Source: Guyanagaster necrorhizus (taxonomy: Eukaryota > Basidiomycota > Agaricomycetes > Agaricales > Physalacriaceae). From it: a DNA stretch of 64,000 nt. Position numbers and translations under genes: made by a program. The stretch covers positions 515,038 to 579,037 of the forward strand of contig NW_025064906.1 in assembly GCF_019112545.1 (NCBI RefSeq). The letters are read 5' to 3'. The stretch's first letter is position 1. Each line of letters opens with the position of its first letter. Below are positions 1 through 10,882 of the stretch, one piece after another. The notes below the pieces were generated by a model. The model was not told where the DNA came from, made no database searches, and was given only the letters and a program-made list of their open reading frames with translations.

Positions 1-1265
1 AAGCAAAGACTCGACAAGAAAAAAAAAGGACGAAAGTGTCGCTTCACCAGAGAGGCATTGGCAAAAGTTCTCTGACATGGCAAGTATATGTATACCTTTA
101 CATGTCTATTGAGTCCCGAGATCACGAGTGTTAACGACATCTTTGATTAACGCCATAAGAATCATATGGTGGGTACCGCGCCGTTTCCAGGGGGGAGCCC
201 TCCAATATATTTCTTGTACTCTGTAGTGGTCGTGGTGGGACTGGCAATAGAGAACGGCCGGATCCACAGCCCTGACATGGCAAGCCATGTGCTGCAGCTG
301 TGAAGGCCCATACCGTTATATTACACTGTTGAGTGTGTCTCGCAAAGTAGAGATTCATTGCGGGGTATGGAACTGGTAAGAACAGTAATAAGGATGTTGC
401 CAAGGAGGGAGTCATATTCGAAGAACACCTGGCAAAACAACCAAGGCCACAAATATCATCAGCCTCAATAAAAATGTGGATAACCTCCAATCCAAAAGAC
501 GCGGGTCGAAGGGAATCTGAAAAAAAGGGAGGAGTCTTCAGATTTAAAATTTTAAATGTTGAAGGAACTACAAACGCAAATCCTGCAAACAGTCAGAGCC
601 ACCGCGATCGGTAGTACACATAGGAAGAGAGCATGTGAACGGTGGCAGTGCACAATTTTCAGTGCCTACCGACAATACCAGGGCCGGAATTCTCACCGTA
701 TGATCGTACTCTTACCATGCGAATAATTGATATCTTCTCCTTCCACAACGGGGAGAATATTAGTACATGTCTCTCAAAATTGTAACTGTTGGCCATGGAA
801 ATGTACGTTTCTTGCCTTCTCAATCCATTGAACGTTTGATGATTTCAACTATAGAGTCTATTACAGAATTATGGCTCTTGAAGTCAGACAGGATACCTTC
901 ATCGATCGCTCGTCTAAAACGCCCTATTTATGCCTTGGCATACAAGATGTGTCCTTTCTGACCTCATGGTGAGAGTATTACACCCACTTGGAGAACACAG
1001 AGCCTCTGTTTCTCCCGCTTCGTAAGAGAATGTAACAGTAAGCCAAGGAGTAAGCACTGTCAGCCACTGAGCTAGTACAGTGTAGTACAGCAGAGTCTGT
1101 AGTGTGGCTCCTCGAAAGGCCAATCCGGACAATATCCAAAGAGGACTATTTAACGATACCTCAATACGGTTCACCCGACATTTCCAGTTTCCATGATATC
1201 AAATACACCTCAGGCACACTGTAACTAGACAGCGCGAGCACCTATACCACAGGACCATGCCTGTC
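1..1265. other. No supported gene
   Basis: This stretch downstream of the terpene synthase contains only short, unrelated open frames on both strands. None shows a recognisable motif or a plausible exon chain. I see nothing I can annotate. Confidence 0.5.
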
Positions 1266-2427
1266 TTAGCTGCGCTTTGAAAGAAGCTGAACGACCCGAT
1301 GAACCTGAACTTCGGCAGCAGCTTCACCAAAGTAGCGAGGAGTGATGAACGACCAGTCATCATCCGTGCATACCCAATATGCCATGCCAAGGACATACTT
1401 CCGCACGTATGTCTCAGTTGGCTCAGGAAATACCGGAACGCGTTTCATATCCTCCAGAAACTCTTTCGATACCTGCGTGTAACGTTCGGCGATGCAATCA
1501 ACGGCCTGCTGAACTGTCATCCCCTTTTCGGCCATTGTAACGGATACGATATTGTGGTTTTTGTCGCCATAAGACTGCTCGACGTTGAAAGAGTAGATGT
1601 CCTAAATCTCCCAGTGAGCAAATAGGCACCGTTCTGTTAGGATAAAGAGCGTACATTCGCAAGAATGCACATGTCAATGACGCCCAAAACCAGCTTTTCC
1701 ACCTGCGGATGCCGTATAGCTTCATCCGGCACATCCTCAGAGAGAAGGAAGAACTCCAGTGAAGGCCGAACGCCAACAGTTCCGCGTCGCATAACGAGAT
1801 ACTCTTCGATAGGACGGATCCGTCCGAGGTCACGATCTTCGGCTTGTTGAACAACGGCATCTGTGTATTCCGCAAAAGTCTCCGTGAAACGCTTTGCGGT
1901 CGATGGACTAGTGTGGGCTTCCTCAAGGGCTCGGATCCAGAAACTAGGTTGAAGTAGGTCAGCAGACGGAGACACCGAGACGTGAAGTCATACTCTCGTG
2001 CCATGATGCCAAGGATGTGTTCATGAGGAGGAGGAGAAGTGTAAGGATCGCTGAAACATAAGTCGTCAACGAATGAATTCCAAAGGCGAAGAAACGATTA
2101 CTTTAGTGAGTTCATGATGGCATCAGCTTGCTTGCGTACTGTGGGGCCATCCGCCTGGTCGCTCAGCTCATCGAAGACAAAGTAGAAATTGATCAAGTCC
2201 ACGCCAGCGCGGTATTGGGCACGGTCAGCTTTCGAATACGCCAGGGCAGCAAAGGCCCCGAAATTCCATCGATCAAAAGTGGCTTGATCTTTGGCACTGA
2301 ACGCACCATAGCTTGCGACCCAAGCAGTGCTTTCAGCGTTAATCTCCGCGGCATGGGGGTTGGGAGTAGCTTTAAAAGGCCAGCCGGCCAACAGATTTGG
2401 TACCGTATAAGTTTGGGGCGTCGACAT
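1266..2427 (-). CDS. Sesquiterpene synthase (basidiomycete class I terpene cyclase)
   Basis: Likely converts farnesyl diphosphate to a cyclic sesquiterpene in the cytosol. Four exons splice cleanly on the minus strand: 2427-2102, 2050-1994, 1943-1655 and 1601-1266. They give about 335 aa, the usual length for fungal sesquiterpene synthases. The Mg-binding aspartate-rich motif reads DELSD at residues 86-90. The second metal motif, NDIYSFNVE, starts at residue 224 and is created exactly by splicing across intron 3. The C-terminus has the family's Trp-Ser-Phe...Arg-Tyr-Phe segment. The start at 2427 begins MSTPQTYTVPNLL, the typical N-terminus before the first helix. No frameshift or stop was seen. 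The cyclisation product cannot be deduced from sequence alone. No P450 is visible nearby, so a biosynthetic cluster is not demonstrated. Confidence 0.9.
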
Positions 2428-3578
2428 AGTCAAGGACGAAAGGCAGGGAATGCAGCATGTTTGCGCAGACGCATAATCTTTTATACGCGGTACCGCCCAC
2501 TCAAATAATTCATCGTACCGATCCCGCCGCAATCGAGACGTTCGGCAATGACTCAGAAAGAAGGGTCAGTGGATAAAGACCGGTAACACCCTGAACACAA
2601 GCCCTAAGCTGGCGTTAAACGTGCATGGGATGGGATTTACAAAATTCCTAAAGTTTGATGGATACCGCTCAGAAAATCGCAGGTCTAATATGAGAGTTAA
2701 CTTACCGTCACATTTATAGTCGGTAAAGGACCCGACTCGAAGGGCGCAATGATTCTTGTCTGTTTGCTGAACATCGGATCCAGCGCAGTCAGATATGAAA
2801 TATGGACACCGAGATTCTCGCTTTTACCTATGTCGCGTAGTCTAGGTTGATCGTGAGCCTCGATCCTTCGGAAAATTATTCAAAAAATCAGCATGGTAAA
2901 TAAATAAGAGCGGGGATCACGTACAATGCGCTAGGCCGCCTCCCCTTTGCCGTTATCTTCACAATAACATTACCTATCTAGGTCAAGCGGCGGATAAACT
3001 AAGCGCAGCTGAGAGGTGAATAAGATGGCCATGTTCAAACGAAATCGTAATCATGAATGCTGTCTTACCCGCTGAAATGAAAAAAAACACGCTTACATAT
3101 GTCATCCAAGGTTCCTTCATTTCACCCGTTGGGAGCGAGATGGAACTAAAAAAATTTCGAGCAGGAGAAAAAAAATCTCTGGACAAGCACACTGACACTA
3201 TTGAGTTAAGGTTATAAACCCGTCTGTACTTTGACAGGGCACTTTGGTAAGATGATATTCTTTGAGTATAGAATAATGATCTTAACAAGTGAGCCTCTCC
3301 ATTAACAGCATTTCTAATTTTTGGCGCGAAAGCAGACAGTCAATTACTGAACGGGGATCAGGGTGGAAAGATACATACAGGCAGGTCTATATGGTACTTT
3401 TGGGATGGCCCATGTATTCAACAAAGGAGTTTTCTTTCGCTTTCGTCGGTAGCCTTGGAATAATACGGGATAACACGCCGCTAGGCAAATCTCGGTGTCA
3501 AGGGAAAGAATACGATTTATCCATGCAACGCAGAGGATGAATCTGGCATATGCCTGATCTTATGCGATCAGAAGTAGT

Positions 3579-3830
3579 ATGCTATGGTGGTGCACCGCAG
3601 ATATTGGGGGCCAGTTAAGCGAGCCCTTTCTAGAACTCTCTGGTAGCTCATTGACAATGGCGTTAATGAGGACTGTAGAACACATGCCAGAGACTACTTG
3701 TTTGAATACCAATCAGCAACCGAAATTTGGAGGAAATATGGCGCCAACCTATAACAGTTGTGTGAGCAGAGAGTTAGGCGATGACGTTCTACAACTTAGC
3801 GAAGCACCAGAAGAAGACATAGTTCAATGA
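3579..3830 (+). pseudogene. Relic open frame shared by both block A copies
   Basis: A short frame of 83 codons whose middle part (EPFLELSGSSLTMALMR) matches the minus-strand frame at 38281-38060 (RPFLELPDVSSTMALMR). Its end (DDVLQLSEAPEEDIVQ) matches the 38.1-37.9 kb frame (NYVLRLIEATPELEENTVQ). The reading frame is shifted between copies at the left end, so at least one copy is decayed. I do not recognise the family. It may be the remains of a gene upstream of the transporter, carried along by the duplication. Confidence 0.35.
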
Positions 3831-5346
3831 GGCGCGGCGTATTGACGGCACTACTAGAAGATGTGCTTCAATGGGGCCATTTCAAGAGCGCATACCAACT
3901 GAAAATAGAGCTGAACATACGTTTTTTCAAATAAAGGCGTCTCTTGGTTTCTGAATTCTGTTTTCAGTTCGGTGTGACTAAATTCAAGTTAAACCTTTCT
4001 GGCATATTCATCCTCTCCTCGTTGAAATCATCGCGAACGAAACGGTAAAGTAGACTAGATGCCCAAGTTCATATAATATAGCCATCCGTCGACTGCTACC
4101 AGTAATCAGCTTAGGCTGAAACATATGCGTCCAACGGAACATTCTAAATAAAGATGTGGCACTGATTTTTCTTCCGTTCATTGTGAGCCTTGCCCGCTTC
4201 AACACACCTTCAATAGTCGCTATCCAAAACACCACGACTAAGATAAATGTCCACGAGTATTCGTTGAGTCTGATATGGACACCAATGTGATCAGAAACCC
4301 AGAATCTGGCTTCTGACCCTCATGACCATGCCACTGAATGGTAAGAACGTCGTTGGGACTACAGCGGATTCTGCTGCGACGAAGAACGTTCCGCCTTGAC
4401 TCCAAATGTACTCATGAACGAGTCCAGACAGTAATGATCAGGCAGGCATTGGCCCAGAGTCAAGTCCGAGAAACGGCCGAGCTAGCATCAGAGCTTCGGA
4501 AGGGTATCCATGAAAGCTGCAGAACGAAGAACGAGGTAAGAGCTCCCAAAACGGAGTCTGACGTATACAGCGGGTATTATTGGGAAACATCTCGATAACT
4601 GCCATTGAATATATTTTCCTCTTTGTTGCACTCGTGAAGTAGCTGCAGTAGTCATTGCCGAGTCCTGATGGCCTTGGTGGTCGCTTGAAACGATTCATAA
4701 CCATTTTTGCCAAGGACGGATAACGGGCCGAGCACCCACTTTCAACACTGACAGTGACATACCATCTCGGGTTCCTCTCGACATCAAGCTACTTTGGTCG
4801 ACGCTTTCTGTACTATCGCGCTCTGAAATCAAAGTTCATCACAACATGAACCAAGAGTAATGGTCTACTTCTAGTTCGCGATGCGGAAGTGATGCCGCAG
4901 AATTCCAAGTTGGCTAGCTTTCGACGGCGACTTTTTTGCAGCACCAGGTGATTGCCAGCCTCTTTTCTTGCTCTTTAAAATCCAATACATACGTGCTATT
5001 ACCAGGAGTATTTTAACTGTGTTCAGCACTTTCCGTCTGGCCCTCCTTTTCTGTAGTACTACGCGATTTAAGTGGCCGGCAGCTAGCCAACTGTACAGGA
5101 ATTCGCAGATCGCGACGTACAGGACTTACTTGACAAGACATTCGAAGGATACGTAAATCTCTCATATGAAGCACAAGTAAGACAGAAATAAGTCTTCTCG
5201 ACGGTGCGCTCTCTCGCCCTGATGAACGCTCCTGGAAGCGACCAGAACTATGGAATTAGCACGGGGACGGAGACTGGACGCAAGTGACTATCGGTTGCGG
5301 AGGAGTATAAGATGAGGGCAAAAGACACTCCATTCATCAGGTCGAC

Positions 5347-7914
5347 ATGGCTTCAAGTACCACCTTGGTAGAATCCATACCTGAAGTGATTGACAGCGAC
5401 AAGCAGAAAAAGTCATTCCTTCAGCGTCTGGGGCCTTCATCATATTCTGCGGAGAGACGTCTCTTGTTCAAAGTTGACGTGTCGGTCCTCATATTTGCGT
5501 CGGTCCGTCATTTTCTTTATACTCTCAGAAGATTCTGACGCTCTCGAAGCTGGGATATTTCATCAAAAATTTGGACCAAGTGAGTGTAGTATGGCCTTGC
5601 AGGAGAATGTTTTCTAATCAAATCTCCATGCAGAGCAATGTGTCCAGTGCAGTGAGCCATGCTCTTCGCATGGGATCTCTTCTCGGCACTGAATTTTGAA
5701 CATCCATGCAGTACTTTGCTGGAATGCGTGAAGACTTGTGAGTTGACGGTCTCCTGTCACTGCTTCGTCTCTCATTATATAATTTAGATCGATGTACGGC
5801 AACCAACTTGTCCACGTAACCTCCTGCTGGGCTGCGGGGTACGTACAGTTCAAAATTAGTCCTATAACCTAGCTGATGCTGTCGGCGTTGGCAGATATGT
5901 TGTTGGACAAGTGCCGTCGAACTTACTTCTCACGAGAGTGTCTCCTCGCTACGTTATCCCTGTTGTCAGTTGTTTTTCTCCGACACACTGCATTTACCTA
6001 TAATTTTTCTATTCAGCTCGAGCTCGCGTGGGGACTAGCTACCCTAGGAACTTTTGCAGTGAAGAACGTGAACCAACTCTTTGCTATCAGATTCTTAGGT
6101 TCGTTACAGATTGACGATTAATTATTCTCTTGTACTTACCTCTGGCATTTCGTGACAGTCGGTCTGTGTGAGAGCGGATTCTATCCTGGGTATGTCTGTT
6201 GTGAATTCGAATAAGTTGTTGCTAAAATATCTGTCAGCATGCACTTTATTCTCGGTTCATGGTGTGTTTTCATCGAGAATAAATAATAGCGCTCTGCTGA
6301 TTGCAATTATCATTTAGGTATACTCCTCGTGAACTGGCCAAGAGAGCTGTCGCTTTTGGCATCGCTGGTACTCTTGGAACGGTGTCTTCAAGTTTTCTGC
6401 AAACCGCCACCTTCAAGACTTTGAACGGAGTAAATGGCCTGGCTGGCTGGCGGTAAGCTCTTAGATCAATTACATTTCTCTATTCTTACATGTTCGCAGA
6501 TGGCTGATGATTGTAGATGCCGCCATGTATGTTATTCTTGTCTGCTGTAAGCTAAAAAAAGTATTGAAATGGAAGGAAGCACGTTCCCTGTTGCGCTTCT
6601 CGGCTTTTTTTGCCTTCCAGATCTCCCTTACAGTGCGAAACCATCCATTCTTCTCAATCGGGACGTATGTCTCTATTTAGATCTAAGATCGCCTGATCAA
6701 AACATCTTATTCACTGAATCTTCCTAGGACATAGCTTTAGCACGAGCCAGAATGAGAGCTATAGGTCGTAAGGAAACTGAACCGTGGTCACGAGAGAAGG
6801 TTCACAACTATTTTACAGTGTTTCGGCGTTTATACTGACAAGTAAATGGTAGCTGCGCCGCATCTTCAGCTCCTGGTATATCTGGATCTTGCCCATTGAA
6901 TATGTTCTATGGCTCAATGGTGCTATTACATTACCCACACAATATTGGCTGAAGAGCTTCAACACGACTCCTCCACCGGTCCCCGGGAGGAGATTCAGCG
7001 TCACCCAAATCCAGCTACGTACGTCAAATTTTGTCTACATCTCATTGTTGCTTAACTAATGGCCTTTCTCACCTAGTCCCGCTTCCTACAACGGCAATCC
7101 TCATTGTCTGCGCCTTTACCTATGCTTGCCTAAGTGATGGTCCCTTCAAGGGTATGCAGAACACGGTTTATTCTATTGTCCTGGTGCCCTTTTGAGTTTC
7201 TTGACAGGACGCAGATATCCGTTTGTCTATTTAAGCGCCGTGCTACACCTCGTTTTAAACTCTGTTTGGCTTTCAATGCCGTTATACAAGAACATTCCCG
7301 CTCATTTCGCCTATTTCTATGCGACTGGACTCACCGTATGCATTTCCTTACTCCTTACTGTCTGTCGGGACGTCTAACAAGCTTATCTTAGGGGGGTGCT
7401 GGTGTGCTGATCCTGAACTGGATCAACGAAATCACGGGGGGAGATGTGAGAGATTATCATTTTCGATGCAGGGACAGTGTCGCTTACATTGTTTCAGACT
7501 GAGCTCCGAGCACTCTGTGTAGCACTCGGGAACGATCTCGCTTACGTTGTTAACGCAATTGCACCCAACTTTGTCTGGAAAACCGCTGACTTTCCTCGGG
7601 CAGAAAAGGGCTATAAATATTCTCTCAGTATGTTCTAGCACTATAATGATCGTACGTCGGATTCTAACACTTCGCTCCCCAGTTCTGCAATCCCTTTTAA
7701 GTAAGTCCGGTTTTCACTAATAGAAGGACTCATACTCTTATATCTTTATGCAGTCCTTTGGACAACTCTTATATTATTTCTTCTCCGGAGGGACCGAAAG
7801 AGGCATGCTTATCGCCTCGAACGGAATCTCGAGGCCGGCCATGATGCTTTAGACTCTGATATTTCACTAACCACCTTCGTCTCACGTGATGGCCATGGCC
7901 AGGCCAGGCCGTAA
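5347..7914 (+). CDS. Dal5-family MFS transporter (anion:cation symporter), copy 1
   Basis: Twelve-helix plasma-membrane permease of the Dal5/allantoate permease family, members of which import allantoate, vitamins, sulfonates and similar organic anions. About 15 short introns splice to one open protein of roughly 520 aa. It starts MASSTTLVESIPEVI and ends after the cytosolic tail ...GHGQARP at 7914. Family landmarks seen after splicing: GYFIKNLDQ (helix 1), SNVSSAYFAGMREDL, GQVPSNLLLTRVSPRY, ESGFYPG, PRELAKRA, GWRWLMIVDA, PDLPYSAKPS, QYWLKSFNTTPPPVPGR, LPLYKNIPAHFAYFY and APNFVWKTADFPRAEKGY. Several donors deviate from GTRAGT (GTCCGT, GTCAGT, GTTCAC). The inverted copy at 36447-33885 uses the same positions. 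Its 3' end faces the dioxygenase gene 155 bp away, which suggests a sulfonate or related substrate (inference). Confidence 0.88.
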
Positions 7915-8068
7915 AGGGCGAACGGGATTCGCCATTATCAAGAGGCTCGTTGAGGAGATTTATTTTCTTTTAGGGTTACGGTTCAAAAGGTAAGACATGA
8001 CATACATGACAGGCATGCGGCCGTAACTTGTTTATTCATACATTTTACATTTGTGTATTTATAATGAA

Positions 8069-9742
8069 TCAATCATCGAGTTTTAATCCTTCTCTTCTGG
8101 ACTTTGACGACGGATCGAAGAATGGCTTTTCAGCAAGCGAACTGACCCGAGTGCCATGACGCTCAGGCTTTCCTTCATAGTCGTAAGAGACCGTGTGGAT
8201 CGTGGTACGGTTGTCCCAGCTGGAAATAGACGAGTTTCAGTGAGAATGCTCCCAATTTGGATTAAAGTCGACGCTCACATCGCAGAAGTTCCGGGAGTCC
8301 AGTGCCATCTGATCTGGATGTCCGTCGACCTTTCGTAAACACTACGACATATATTAGCAGAAGATCCCAGTTGCCAGATACGGCTTGATTGCTCACTCAT
8401 GAATATGATTCAAGATCGCATCGCTCTCCGCCCTGTCGAAGCCTTCGATGCCAACAGTCATACTGCGGTTGGCAAAGACGGTCTTGAAACCAGTCACGGG
8501 GTGGGTTCGTACCAAAGGATGCACAGTCTCCACATGACGAGGAGGAGCATCGGGGTCGTTCGCATCTTTGTACTGGTGCGCAGATCGGTAGACTCCACTA
8601 AATATATGGTCAGTGGTAGTTTATGGAACCAAGTTTGGCAGAACCGACTTGAGGCCATCAAGAAGCTTCCTGAACGCCGGGGAGAACTTGTCGTATGCGG
8701 AGTACCCAGAAGCCTATGATATAGATTGCTTAGATGGACATCACTGGCCGGTGACTTTTAACGTACCCAAAGCGTGTCACCGCCAACAGGGGGAACGGTA
8801 TCCTGGAGCGAAATAATTAGGTTTATTGAAGTAGTGTGGATGGAGGATCACCGCGCCTGGTGGAGATGGGTGTAACCCGGAGGGAACGCCAGATGAACGA
8901 GGTCCGTGTGCCATCCATAGGTACCAGAGGGATAGGCGTGCCTAAAGCCTCGTGGGCCACGCTTTGCCAACTCCTTGTACTCCTTGTCCTTGCGACCAGG
9001 TTCCCAGATCAGGGAGACGCCCGGAAATCCGGGGACTTGTGCGACCTGAGGATGAACTTCGACCTCGCCCTGGCCGAGATAGAGGCCTAGTTCCCTCTGC
9101 TTCTGAGGAGAAAGGTCTTGGTCGCGGAAGACTGCAAAGACATCAGTCTGGACTAGGTGCTAGAGTGAGCGGTCGGACGTACAGACAACAGAGCGTTCAC
9201 TGAAGTAATATTAGAGCGTGAGCTTCAAGTGAGATCGATCAAGAGCGAAAACTTACGCGACCAAAAGAGCGAGCTCATCACGCTGCTGGTCTGTAAGCTT
9301 CGAAAGCTGCAAGCCAACAATCTCAGTCTGTAAAAAATGAGCAAAGGGGTCCCATAGATAAGGATGATAATCACGCACTCCAATGTGGATGGAAAGATCT
9401 CTGACTTCCTTCGCGGCACCGAAAAGAGCCTTCTTCTCAGGGTCCGCCCTGGTTGCTGGGTCGACGTAGTCTCGAAGGTCGGTTTGCAATTTTGCTACAT
9501 CTTGGTAGAAGTCTGGCTTGGGCGGATAGAAGGGGTAACCCTCTGTATAGAAAACCTTTGATTAAAACAGCCGAGCAAAGGGGAGAGTACTAGAACATAC
9601 GAGAAATGTCGACGCCCGCTTTTTCGTACCGTTTAAGGGTGTTGGCAGGGGGTAGCTTGAAATTGGCATCTTCCTTCGGGTAGACGGGCTTGATAGGCTG
9701 GTTGGAGATCACAGGAGTGGGAGCTGTAGCGACTGGAGCCAT
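8069..9742 (-). CDS. TauD-type Fe(II)/2-oxoglutarate-dependent dioxygenase (sulfonate/taurine family)
   Basis: Predicted to hydroxylate an alkyl sulfonate such as taurine beside the sulfonate, releasing sulfite and an aldehyde, as TauD and yeast JLP1 do. About eight exons join to roughly 370-380 aa starting MAPVATAPTPVISNQ. In order: PFYPPKPDFYQ, ERSVVFFRDQDLSP, VPGFPGVSLIWEPG, the iron-binding HxD in GTYGWHTDLVHLAFPPGYTH, DTVPPVGGDTLWASGY, VHPLVRTHPVTGFKTVFAN, WTPGTSAIWDNRTTIHT with the distal iron His, then RHGTRVSSLAEKPFFDPSS. The Fe triad and the C-terminal Arg region are present, so the gene looks functional. It lies tail-to-tail with transporter 1 and head-to-head with transporter 2 across 1.1 kb that could hold a shared promoter. 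A decayed copy of its 3' end is at about 33.6-33.77 kb. Substrate is inferred from family and context. Confidence 0.88.
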
Positions 9743-10882
9743 TGTAGTAGTGTGCGTACTATGCCGAGATGGAGAGTTGTAACAGGTATAATATACCCCT
9801 TCGAATGTTGCCTTACAAAGAATGATTACAGATAATAGATAAGGGTGAGGTTCACGCAATCCAGTCAGAAATTGTCTGCTATGAGGCGACCAGCTGTGGA
9901 AATGACGCATACCAGGAAAATCGCGGCCAAGATAAGAACCCCCGGTCCCATGACTGGGTCAACCGTCAAATGACAAAGAGAAATCTCGACGTATATCAAC
10001 GCGACTATTACTCACGTCCCGAAACACGTGCTTCCGACAAGGAGACAGTGGTGCATAGAGCTAAAATGTTCACAGAGGTCTTTTAGGGTAACATTATGGT
10101 TCTCCAGCGCCGAGGGCGATAAAATTTCTGATACAAGCGAGAATTAGCGATCAGAACACTGACACTACACCAGTGATAATCCGGGTTCATCTTAACAAGT
10201 TTGAAGAAAGTGGCCAGCCGCCTAGTCCATACTGCTGCAGCCAAAAAAAAAGATAAAATCCGCAGAAACACACATGAATTCCGTCATTCAGATATGCTTT
10301 TGCATGCCTCTCAGGATTTCGGAGTCTGGCGCGTGTTTTCCGAGGTCGATAATCGGGTCGTGGTTGGTTGATTGCGTCGGGCCGGCATCCGACTCATACG
10401 AAACTTGCCGAACCGCAATCATTTCCTCCGCTCTGCCGCCACCATTTCTTCAACTAGACGCGGGATGTCGCACTTTGCAATTGAATTTCTGCGCACTATA
10501 CCCAGTAAGTGGATATTTTACGCAAAACGGAAAACGAATGTCCTTCGTATCGTTTCTTGGAACCGTTGCCAGTGCCCTGGCGAACAAGTTTCTCGGGGCA
10601 GCTTCCAGGGCTTGGTTGAGAAGCTCCATGATATACAACAGCACTGCCAATCATCGATTAATCATCACTGATATGGACCCACAAGACCAAAGTTTGCCCC
10701 ATCCGGTACCGGTTCATCAACCTTCGCGATGGCGCGTTTTCTCGCCTTCATTTCACTAAACCACGAAGTAACCAGGCCCACTGTACAGGCAGTAATCCTC
10801 AGGTATTAGCACACAAATGATAACAGAAAAAGATAACGGCATTCCATAAGTTGGAGGCCTTTCCCTTCAACGCATTGCAGAC
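9743..10882. promoter_or_regulatory. Divergent intergenic region between dioxygenase and transporter 2
   Basis: This stretch separates the starts of two divergently transcribed genes of probable shared function and is therefore a candidate bidirectional promoter. A 161-codon plus-strand frame at 10274-10759 lies inside it but has no recognisable domain, and the frames overlapping it are equally long, so I treat it as non-coding. No specific regulator site was identified with confidence. Confidence 0.4.

Larger units (their letters stand above)
3290..8070. repeat. Block A, copy 1 (inverted duplicate of about 33.6-38.5 kb)
   Basis: The segment spanning the upstream flank, transporter gene and 3' end of the dioxygenase gene recurs in reverse orientation at about 33.6-38.5 kb. 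Matching landmarks include the frame at 4713-4438 (-), which mirrors that at 37070-37345 (+) with only a few changes. Others are the 3.58-3.83 kb frame against 38.28-37.9 kb, and the whole exon-intron ladder of the transporter. Upstream flanks have small indels; coding exons are better preserved. The non-genic part (2.43-5.35 kb) otherwise holds only short relic frames. Confidence 0.85.

Noticed and set aside
10274..10759. 161-codon plus-strand frame upstream of transporter 2
   Set aside because: No motif, unusual composition, and competing frames of similar length; it lies in a probable divergent promoter.
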